DNA of 64,000 bases from Persicitalea sp963803495 (GTDB taxonomy: Bacteria; Bacteroidota; Bacteroidia; Cytophagales; Spirosomataceae), in the NCBI GenBank assembly GCA_963803495.1, contig CAWDMP010000002.1, forward strand, positions 2,914,001-2,978,000, given 5' to 3'. A program made the position numbers and the translations under genes. Positions 57,677 to 64,000 of the stretch are shown in pieces; position 1 is the stretch's first letter, and each line of letters begins with the position of its first letter. Under the pieces are notes generated by a model that searched no databases, was not told the DNA's origin, and saw nothing but the letters and a program-made list of their open reading frames with translations.

Positions 57677-58243
57677 AAAGTTCAGCTCCATAACGAAGCC
57701 GGACAGCACATTCTCACCGGAAAGTTCGATGGAGTTGCCCTTTCTGATCTCGATGCTGCCGTCCTGGCGGTAGATGTGGACGGCCTTGCCCTGGGGATTG
57801 ATGAGCCAGCCCAAGCGGCACCCATTGGTGCGGTATTCCTCCATTTTGGATTTCACATTATTCATTCGGTCGGTTTCTGAGCGGATCTCCACCGCAAAAT
57901 CGGGATACAGTTTGAGAAATTTCTTGCGCTCTGCTACGGATGAGGCCTCGTAACGATCTTTTGTCACCCAAGACGCATCCGGCGAACGGGTAGCACCGTT
58001 GGGAAGTACGTACCCCGTCGAAGAGTCGAAGCCGTAACCTAGCTTGGATTGGCGGTTCCATATTCCGAGTCCGATATAAATTTCAAAATTAAAATTTCCA
58101 GTGAATCCTCCCGTTGGCGACATGACTATGATATTTCCGTGCTGGTCGCGCTCCATGCGCAATTCAGAATTGGCTTGGCACAGGTCGAAGAACATCTCGT
58201 CCGTCATGCCTTCCACCGTTTTTATCACGAGTTCGTTTTCCAT
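57674..58243 (-). CDS. Uma2 family putative endonuclease (second copy)
   Basis: The 189-residue product has the Uma2 fold pattern: PDASWVTKDRYEA, YPDFAVEIRSETDRMNNVKSKMEEYRTNGCRLGWLINPQGKAVHIY. Glu and Lys of the nuclease-like core are present. Its 3-prime end abuts the truncated end of the GH29 pseudogene, so its arrival or a deletion could have removed the fucosidase C-terminus. It diverges in sequence from the copy at 25786. Confidence 0.85.
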   Translation of the reverse strand: MENELVIKTVEGMTDEMFFDLCQANSELRMERDQHGNIIVMSPTGGFTGNFNFEIYIGLGIWNRQSKLGYGFDSSTGYVLPNGATRSPDASWVTKDRYEASSVAERKKFLKLYPDFAVEIRSETDRMNNVKSKMEEYRTNGCRLGWLINPQGKAVHIYRQDGSIEIRKGNSIELSGENVLSGFVMELNF

Positions 58244-58302
58244 CCTATCGACTGTTTTTATGACAATCTACCAAAAATCGGCTTCGTAGTCAAACACTAC
58301 CC

Positions 58303-59541
58303 TTACAGCAAGTTCTTCAAAGCAACCGCCGGATCGGCCAACCTTTCTTTGTCAATGATCGCCCTGTCTTTGATCAATCGTGTGCCCATCACGTAGGCCT
58401 TGGCGTTGTTGACCGCATCTACGGCAAGTAGGTCCCGGCCTTTAAAGTACCAAACAGAAAACTGGTCTTCCCGATCTTCGTTTCGTACGACCAGGTTATC
58501 GAAACCTTCCGAAAGCCCCGCTATTTGCAGCTTAATATCATACTGATCCGACCAGAACCACGGGATGGCGTCGTAAAACGCGTCTTTGCCACTGATGGCC
58601 GCCGCCGCTACTTTGGCCTGCTCCACCGCATTCTGTACCGACTCCAAACGAACGTGGCGGCCGTAATGGGGATTGAAGTGGTAAGTGCAGTCGCCAATGG
58701 CATAAATATGTTCGTCCTCGGCGCGGGCGGCTGGATCGACTTTGATGCCGTTTCCGATTTCGATATTCGCCGATTCCGCCAACGCGGTATTTACCCGTAC
58801 GCCGGTGCCGACTACGATCACGTCCGCTTCGTAGGTGGTTCCATCAGAGCAACTCACGGTACTCTGTCCGTTGCCACTCCCAATCGCAACCACCTGTTTT
58901 GCGGTTTCAATACTTACGCCATTTTGCCGGTGGATTTTTGTAAAATAGTCTGACATGAACGGGCAGGTGATCCTGGCCAATACGCGTTCTTCCCTTTCGA
59001 GTACGGTGACTTCGGCTCCCTTTTTCCGCAGGGAAGCCGCGGTTTCGAGTCCGATGTACCCCCCGCCTATGATCAGCACCCGTTTTCTAACGGATGCTGA
59101 CAAAGCCTCGCGAATTTGGATGATATCCTGAGCCGTTCGCAGCGGATATACGCCCTCCGCCTTATCAAGCCCTTCAATGGGCGGAATAAAGGGCCTGGCC
59201 CCGGTGGCTAGTACTAGCTTATCGTAGTACTGTCGGCCACCGTCGCCGAGGGTCAGGTACTGCTCTTTGCTTTCAACGCCAACCACCTGCACGCCGAGCC
59301 GTAGCTCAATGTTATTCTTCAGGTAAGATTCCAGGGGTTTCAGTAAGTAATGTTCGATGCCCTGATCGTTGGTCAGGAAGGCTTTGGATAGCGGGGGACG
59401 GTGGTAGGGTAGTTCGGGGTCGGCATCGAACAGGATAATCTTGCCCGTCCAGCCTTCCCTACGCAGCGCGAACGCGAAGTTTACGCCGGCGTGGCTGGCT
59501 CCCACCACGCAGACTGTTTTTTGGTCAGGTAGTTCAGGCAT
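58303..59541 (-). CDS. FAD-dependent ferredoxin reductase of the P450 system
   Basis: The 412-residue product has two nucleotide-binding loops, VVGASHAGVNFAFALRREGW near the N-terminus (FAD) and VLIIGGGYIGLETAASLRKKG in the middle (NAD(P)H), with an ADVIVVGTGV segment and IYAIGDCTYHFNPHYGRHVR. This is the rubredoxin/putidaredoxin reductase type. Its ATG shares bases with the TAA of the ferredoxin gene (TAATG). It would pass electrons from NAD(P)H to the ferredoxin for the P450. Intact. Confidence 0.92.
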   Translation of the reverse strand: MPELPDQKTVCVVGASHAGVNFAFALRREGWTGKIILFDADPELPYHRPPLSKAFLTNDQGIEHYLLKPLESYLKNNIELRLGVQVVGVESKEQYLTLGDGGRQYYDKLVLATGARPFIPPIEGLDKAEGVYPLRTAQDIIQIREALSASVRKRVLIIGGGYIGLETAASLRKKGAEVTVLEREERVLARITCPFMSDYFTKIHRQNGVSIETAKQVVAIGSGNGQSTVSCSDGTTYEADVIVVGTGVRVNTALAESANIEIGNGIKVDPAARAEDEHIYAIGDCTYHFNPHYGRHVRLESVQNAVEQAKVAAAAISGKDAFYDAIPWFWSDQYDIKLQIAGLSEGFDNLVVRNEDREDQFSVWYFKGRDLLAVDAVNNAKAYVMGTRLIKDRAIIDKERLADPAVALKNLL

Positions 59542-59849
59542 TAGTTGGCTACTCTCAATATGATTCCGTCCAATTTCTCAGTTATTTGTATCTGACAGCC
59601 CAGTCGGCTGAATTCATCGACATCGTCATTTAGTTCTAGCATATCCATCTCGATTTCTTCCGGCTGGCCCACGATGGCCATGTACCCCGGGGCCACGTGT
59701 ACATGGCAGGTCGCGCAGGAACAAACGCCGCCGCAGTCGCCGTCGATGCCCGGCACGCCGTTATCGACGGCCAGCTCCATCAGAGAGCCGGAAGAGGCTT
59801 CGAGGACAATTGATTCATTATCATTGGTGATGTACGTGATCTTTGCCAT
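59541..59849 (-). CDS. 2Fe-2S ferredoxin (putidaredoxin type)
   Basis: The 102-residue product has the cluster pattern C39-x5-C45-x2-C48 and C85 (DCGGVCSCATCHVHV, LGCQI), with one extra Cys43. It is the middle gene of the P450 operon: 17 bases after the P450 stop and overlapping the reductase start. It would carry single electrons from the reductase to the P450. Confidence 0.93.
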   Translation of the reverse strand: MAKITYITNDNESIVLEASSGSLMELAVDNGVPGIDGDCGGVCSCATCHVHVAPGYMAIVGQPEEIEMDMLELNDDVDEFSRLGCQIQITEKLDGIILRVAN

Positions 59850-59866
59850 AGGTAATTCTTTATTAG

Positions 59867-61042
59867 TTATCTGTTCAACGGTTTGAATGCTACTTCAATC
59901 TTGTGAAAACCCACTTTACGCTCGAACTCGCCCCATTCCTCGATGTTTTCCTCAAAACTCAGTACTTCCATAGAACCCACCTTTTGGGACAATTCCAAAA
60001 GCAGGTGTTTCAGAATCTGCCGGGCGTGGGTGGCGCCCAGACAATTGTGATGGCTGAAACCGAAGCTGACGTGGGGGTTTAGTTTGCGGTCCAGTACTAC
60101 TTCGTTCGGGTTTTCAAAGGTTTTGGCGTCGCGGTTGGCCGAGGCCCAGCAAAGGGACACGCGCGTATCGGCCTTCGCGGCGTGGCTGCATACCTCCGTA
60201 TCTTCGGCAACTACCCTTCCCATGTGGGTTAGTGGGGCAAAGTACCTTACAAGTTCTTCCACGGCTTTTCCCACAATTTCCGGCTCGCTGCGCAAGCGGT
60301 CCAGGTGCTCGGGATGCTCCGCCAGGTAAGCGATCGAATTCGTAACGGCGTTGATGACGGTGTCCCTTCCTCCGGCGAAGGTAAGTACCATCACGCCCTT
60401 TGCTTCTTCTTTGGTTAATTTTCTTCCGTTGTAATCAGCGGCCAGAAGCATAGAATACATGTCGTCGCCCGGCTTTAGGCTGGCTTTTTCTATTTGTGCA
60501 TCGATGTAGTTATACAATACGGCGGCCTTTTCACCATCGAGCGCCTCCCCCTCGCTCCTGAACACGTGGGTTCCCCACGAAATCCAGGTTTCGGATACTT
60601 CCCGGGGCACATTCAGCAGCAAAGTCAGGGCTCTTGACTGCAATTTCAAAGCAAAATCGCCCACGACTTCGACCGAATCCCGCCGAAGTACCTCCTCCAG
60701 TAATTCGGAAATCATCGCCACGAGTTTTTCCTGATATGCCTCTTCCAGCGGGCGCCTGAACCAGGGCTCCACCAGCGCGCGGTAGTCGGTGTGTTCCGGC
60801 GGATCGACCTCGAAGGGTACCTGGCGGGTGTCGCGGATGTCGACTTCGGAAGGTACCACGATACGGCCCGGCGTCGCCCCCGAGCGGAAAGTCTTCCAGT
60901 TGTGGGCCGTCTTGCGCACGTCTTTGAGCCGAAGCAGCATGGTTACCGGGTCGTTCTGGTCATCCACTTTTCCGTAGCCCTTGCTATTCCTTGCTACTTC
61001 GAAAGGGTCGTTGAATTCGCTTGCTTTTCTTTTACTGATCAT
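59867..61042 (-). CDS. Cytochrome P450 (probable 6-O-methyl-D-galactose demethylase)
   Basis: The 391-residue soluble P450 has the I-helix motif AGGRDT (223-228), ExxR in EELVR (262-266) and the heme motif FGFSHHNCLG with Cys334. Order and length match bacterial class I P450s. The adjoining ferredoxin and reductase genes, together with GH117 and other agar-pathway genes nearby, point to the oxidative demethylation of 6-O-methyl-D-galactose from porphyran, established for marine Bacteroidota. That assignment is inference from context. Intact. Confidence 0.88.
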   Translation of the reverse strand: MISKRKASEFNDPFEVARNSKGYGKVDDQNDPVTMLLRLKDVRKTAHNWKTFRSGATPGRIVVPSEVDIRDTRQVPFEVDPPEHTDYRALVEPWFRRPLEEAYQEKLVAMISELLEEVLRRDSVEVVGDFALKLQSRALTLLLNVPREVSETWISWGTHVFRSEGEALDGEKAAVLYNYIDAQIEKASLKPGDDMYSMLLAADYNGRKLTKEEAKGVMVLTFAGGRDTVINAVTNSIAYLAEHPEHLDRLRSEPEIVGKAVEELVRYFAPLTHMGRVVAEDTEVCSHAAKADTRVSLCWASANRDAKTFENPNEVVLDRKLNPHVSFGFSHHNCLGATHARQILKHLLLELSQKVGSMEVLSFEENIEEWGEFERKVGFHKIEVAFKPLNR

Positions 61043-61080
61043 AGTTCTGGGTTATGAAGTTGTCTGACCGGTCCGAGGTC

Positions 61081-61629
61081 TTACAGCGGGTCGTTGTTGC
61101 CCGTGATGGAGTTGATGCCCCGGATGTGTACCTTGATGTTGCCCCCCGGATTACCTGAGCTGCGCGATACTATCACACCGGAAGCACGGCCCTGCGGGGC
61201 GTCCTCCACGCGGATAATGGGGTGCTCCTTAAAATCTTTGGAACTCACCTGCGACACCGAACCTGTCAGATCGCTTTTGCGGCGGGTACCGTAGCCCACT
61301 ACCTCGCTAAGCAGTTGACCGGAGGGTTCCAGCGCGACGTCGATCGTGTTGCGGCCGTTAACGGGAATGTCTTGGGAGGCGAAACCAGTGAAGGAATATA
61401 CCAATACGGAATTATTATCAGGTATTGAAAGCGAGTACTCGCCATCGACACCGGTGGAGGTACCCGTCGTGGTCCCCTTCACGAGAATATTCACACCAGG
61501 CATCCCGATGTCATCCTGAGCGTCCGTCACGCGTCCCGACACCGTGGTCTGGCTGTGGGCCAGAGAGAAGGTCATCAGAAGCGACAGAATACCCTGGGTT
61601 CTGCTGAGTAATTGGTATCGTCTTTTCAT
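61081..61629 (-). pseudogene. SusC-like TonB-dependent receptor, N-terminal fragment
   Basis: From ATG 61629 the frame reads a signal peptide (RTQGILSLLMTFSLAHSQ), a carboxypeptidase D-like domain (VSGRVTDAQDDIGMPGVNILVKGT) and the plug domain start (VVGYGTRRKSDLTGSVSQVSSKDF, PGGNIKVHIRGINSITGNNDPL). It ends at TAA exactly where DPLYVIDG would follow, so a deletion has fused it to unrelated spacer. About 850 residues of barrel are missing. It is in the direction of the P450 operon and 38 bases from its start. Confidence 0.85.
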
Positions 61630-61846
61630 AGGTAGGTTTGGGTTGATTATATATCTACAAAGATTGCATAAAACATATATGAAACTGAATTTTATAACTA
61701 AACAAAAACTGAACAAAGCCAATTAAATATGGGTCAAAATCTTATTTAGGATCTTTTTTCGTGAGATTCCGGCATTATCAGTACCAGTAGGCTACTTGAC
61801 CGGATGTACTGCAACGGGATGCTTTTACGCGCTATAAAAAAACGAA

Positions 61847-62452
61847 ATGACCAAAAAACCCACCCGCAAGCGCTACAATATTCTCGCCATGATCTTCGCT
61901 TCGGTGGTGATCAACTACCTCGACCGCAGCAATATCTCCATTTCTGCCTCGGCTATCAAAGCCGATCTCGGTTTCAGCATCGTCCAAATGGGCTATATCT
62001 TCTCAGCCTTTTCGTTGACCTACGCCATTCTTCAAGTACCCGGCGGCGTGATGGTGGATCGGGCCAGTCCGCGCAAGCTATATCCTTTTACCCTGGTTTT
62101 CTGGTCGTTGGCCACGCTGGTGCAGGGGTTTCTGAAATCGTTCGTCGGCTTCATTCTCACGCGGGCCAGCATCGGTATTTTCGAAGCACCTTCTTATCCC
62201 ATGAACAACCGCATCGTTTCGGCCTGGTTTTCCGAGAAGGAGCGGGCCACGGCCACCGCGGTCTAGTTCATCGGGCTGGCGTTCCTGACGCCGCTGCTGG
62301 TCATCATCCAAATGCACCTGGGCTGGCGCGGGCTGTTCGTTTCGTCGGGCGTCATCGGGCTGGTGTGGGCGGTGCTTTGGTGCTTTTTTTACCGCTCGCC
62401 GCAGGTCCACGGCAGCATCAACCAAGAGGAACTCGACCTGATCGCCGAGGGC
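61847..62452 (+). pseudogene. MFS sugar acid transporter fragment, in-frame stop
   Basis: ATG 61847 starts an MFS anion/hexuronate-type transporter (VVINYLDRSNISISASAIKADLG, FSLTYAILQVPGGVMVDR). TAG at 62264-62266 follows RATATAV. The next residues (FIGLAFLTPLLVII) are the ones that follow YTSGQ in relatives. The stop is therefore best explained by a 12-base in-frame deletion of YTSG and part of Gln. After about 200 residues the frame changes identity (see the next entry). Roughly half of the transporter is missing. Confidence 0.78.
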
Positions 62453-63067
62453 CTGTATGGCTGGGGCGAATCGGGGCTTTCGGGCCGGGAGTTGGCCATG
62501 GTCGGGGCCGTGGAGCACTACCGGAAGTTTTTGGTGGGCAAAAATCCGTCCAATATCGGGGCCTTATGGCAGGAGATGTACCGCAGCCTGTACTTCGAAG
62601 GCGGACGCGTGCTGACCGCCGCGATCTCAGCCATCGGCGAAGAATTCGCTAGCAAGTGGGATTTCATGCCCTATCTCGAAAATGATCTCACCAACTTCGC
62701 CCGTGTCGATGTCTGCAATGTAGGGTGCCTGACCGAATCCATGAAGGTGGCCGCGATGGCCGAGGCCCACTACATCGACCTCATGCCCCACGACCCGCTG
62801 GGGCCGATCTGTACGGCAGCGACGATTCACCTGGCGGCGGCAGTTCCTAACTTTGCCTGGCTGGAAGTACCTCCTTATGACACCGATACATCCGGTCAGC
62901 ACAAGTACTTTGAAAATCACCCCGAAGTGAAAGACACCATTTACCAAATTTCCGACGCGCCCGGCCTGGGCATGAATGTGAATGAGGAAACCGTCAAGGC
63001 GCAATCGTTCAAATTTTGGGAAGCGCCCCGGCTGCACAAAGCTGACGGTTCGTTTACGAACCGGTAA
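62453..63067 (+). pseudogene. Galactonate-dehydratase-like enolase fragment fused to the MFS fragment
   Basis: In the same open frame as the MFS fragment, the sequence becomes LYGWGESGLSGRELAMVGAVEHY, the N-terminal domain of an enolase-superfamily sugar acid dehydratase. After LTAAISAI it jumps to GEEFASKWDFMPYLENDLTN and ends normally near KADGSFTNR. The middle of the barrel with most metal ligands is lost. Both junctions are in frame. NVGC replaces the conserved NVGG. A galactonate or anhydrogalactonate role is inferred. Confidence 0.8.
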
Positions 63068-63268
63068 GGGGGCTGAAAAGGTTAAGAGGGCGTTAGAAAA
63101 TGAAGCGAGTAGCCTCTGCATCCGGTCGAGGTAGCTCAGGCATTGATCGACCAGCAGGTGCACCGATGCCCTATCTAAAATTCAAACATGTTCTTAGGAT
63201 AGTACCGATAAAGTGAAAAACAGTATCTTTATTCTTCCGAAGGGTCATTCACTAAAACAACCGACTCA

Positions 63269-63502
63269 ATGGTTATAGAACTGCCGGACACGATTCTCGC
63301 AAAAACCGGAATCACCGAAACGGAGATCTTGCTGCTTATGGCTATTCGACTTTTTGAAGAAGATCGAATGGCCTTGGGTAAAGCGAGTCGATTAGCGAGC
63401 ATGAACTAAATGATGTTCCCAAGGGGACTAGGCAAACGCGAAATGCCCATTCATTACGATGTAGAGGATTTTGAACGGGATGTTGAAATATTGAAATTAT
63501 GA
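63269..63502 (+). pseudogene. UPF0175-type antitoxin gene with in-frame TAA
   Basis: ATG 63269 starts VIELPDTILAKTGITETEIL, typical of the UPF0175 helix-turn-helix antitoxin family (MALGKASRLASMN). TAA at 63407-63409 interrupts. The frame then continues MFPRGLGKREMPIHYDVEDFERDVEILKL to TGA 63500-63502. No DUF3368-type toxin follows; instead a lipoprotein gene overlaps by four bases (ATGA). Confidence 0.7.
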
Positions 63503-63876
63503 AAAATCGAATTCTCTTTGCAATCCTCCTCATTTCCACGACCGCCTGCCACAAATCCGACAAAGCCGTGGCGAGCGAAACCGTCGAAACCCGCGCCCGT
63601 ATCGTGAGCAACCTGGCCGTGGACGGCTGCAACTGGCATTTCGAGATTGCAAACGCCGATTCTTCCAATATCGAAACCTTTATCCCGACGCTGGCTACCG
63701 AGCCCCGGGTCAAAGCCGCGGTGCCTGCTTTCGGTACCGAAGACGCCTATTCCTTCATCGACATAAGCCTTAAGTACCGGCGGGCCAACACGAAGCGCGA
63801 CCTGCTGTGCGGCTTCCGGCGTACGCTGAGCGTCGACGAAATCGAGGTACTGGAGATCAGTCAGTTTGAGAAGTGA
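63499..63876 (+). CDS. Small lipoprotein
   Basis: The 125-residue product has a lipoprotein signal (MKNRILFAILLISTTAC) and a mature domain with ARIVSNLAVDGCNWHFEIAN and LLCGFRRTLSVDEIEVLEIS. Two mature cysteines may pair. It overlaps the UPF0175 pseudogene by four bases. Function unknown. Confidence 0.78.
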   Translation: MKNRILFAILLISTTACHKSDKAVASETVETRARIVSNLAVDGCNWHFEIANADSSNIETFIPTLATEPRVKAAVPAFGTEDAYSFIDISLKYRRANTKRDLLCGFRRTLSVDEIEVLEISQFEK

Positions 63877-63970
63877 TTCTCATAATAAAATTGGGGGCGA
63901 TGCAACTTTTAGGCGCTCAGGTACATCCGTTAGGTGTATCTCAATCATAACCTCAAAAACTACATTAGCC

Positions 63971-64000
63971 ATGAAAACCAATCGTTTTGCGCTGTTGCTC
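63971..64000 (+). CDS. Start of a secreted protein gene, cut by window edge
   Basis: ATG 63971 opens MKTNRFALLL, the start of a likely signal peptide. Only ten codons are in the window, so the product cannot be named. Confidence 0.4.
   Translation, partial: MKTNRFALLL

Noticed and set aside
1..64000. Reassigned stop codons as the cause of the interrupted genes
   Set aside because: TAA, TAG and TGA all end intact genes here (purU TAA, pdhB TAG, ABC gene TGA), and many broken genes also have frameshifts and deletions.
1..64000. tRNA, rRNA, transposase or integrase genes
   Set aside because: None were recognised by sequence motif or product; no attachment site could be supported.

Overview
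The window reads as a chromosome segment of a GC-rich Bacteroidota, most likely Cytophagales (Spirosomataceae-like). Support: a SusC-type N-terminus, a GH117 enzyme, putative promoters of the TTTG/TAnnTTTG type, many small Sec lipoproteins, Uma2 and DUF5618 proteins, a LytTR regulator paired with a TPR histidine kinase, and a long IspH. The genus is inference.

Layout. 1-7.4 kb, all minus strand: a Tat-exported Gfo/Idh/MocA protein (cut by the window edge), a uronate operon (ThuA-domain protein, mannonate dehydratase UxuA, and an SDR with a stop at codon 3), a small secreted protein, and a beta-propeller/phosphoesterase lipoprotein. 7.6-10.1 kb: pdhB, a DUF5618 protein and two small interrupted genes. 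10.3-14.5 kb: a two-gene McrBC-like restriction module (AAA+ ATPase plus PD-(D/E)XK nuclease), the main defence candidate. 14.6-24.6 kb: a tandem-NBD ABC protein, arginine decarboxylase, HAD phosphatase, VOC protein, sugar isomerase, Tat-exported asparaginase-like hydrolase, PurU and a frameshifted M3 peptidase. 24.7-30.7 kb is rich in broken genes (a decayed lipoprotein and a sortilin-like propeller protein with four frameshifts). 30.9-48.2 kb is mostly intact housekeeping and signalling: thioredoxin, histidine kinase plus LytTR regulator, IspH, ECF sigma/anti-sigma/adhesin-like operon, PrmA, a 1569-residue secreted protein, PlsY and an M20 peptidase.

48.4-63.1 kb looks like the wreck of a red-algal polysaccharide (agar/porphyran) locus. 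It holds a GH117 enzyme, alcohol dehydrogenases, an SDR, mandelate-racemase/enolase enzymes, an aldehyde dehydrogenase fragment, a GH29 enzyme, a SusC fragment, an MFS fragment and an AraC regulator. It also holds an intact P450-ferredoxin-reductase operon of the kind that demethylates 6-O-methyl-D-galactose. Most genes here carry nonsense codons, frameshifts or deletions that fuse neighbouring genes (AraC to ALDH, MFS to enolase). The P450 trio, GH117, SDR and both alcohol dehydrogenases remain open.

Two themes run through the window. Decay is selective: pdhB, purU, ispH, prmA, plsY and speA are intact, while catabolic and surface genes are broken. The spacers are also unusual: short words repeated next to start and stop codons, REP-like palindromes, and two nearly parallel spacers between unrelated signalling genes. 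No tRNA, rRNA, CRISPR array, transposase or complete mobile element was seen.
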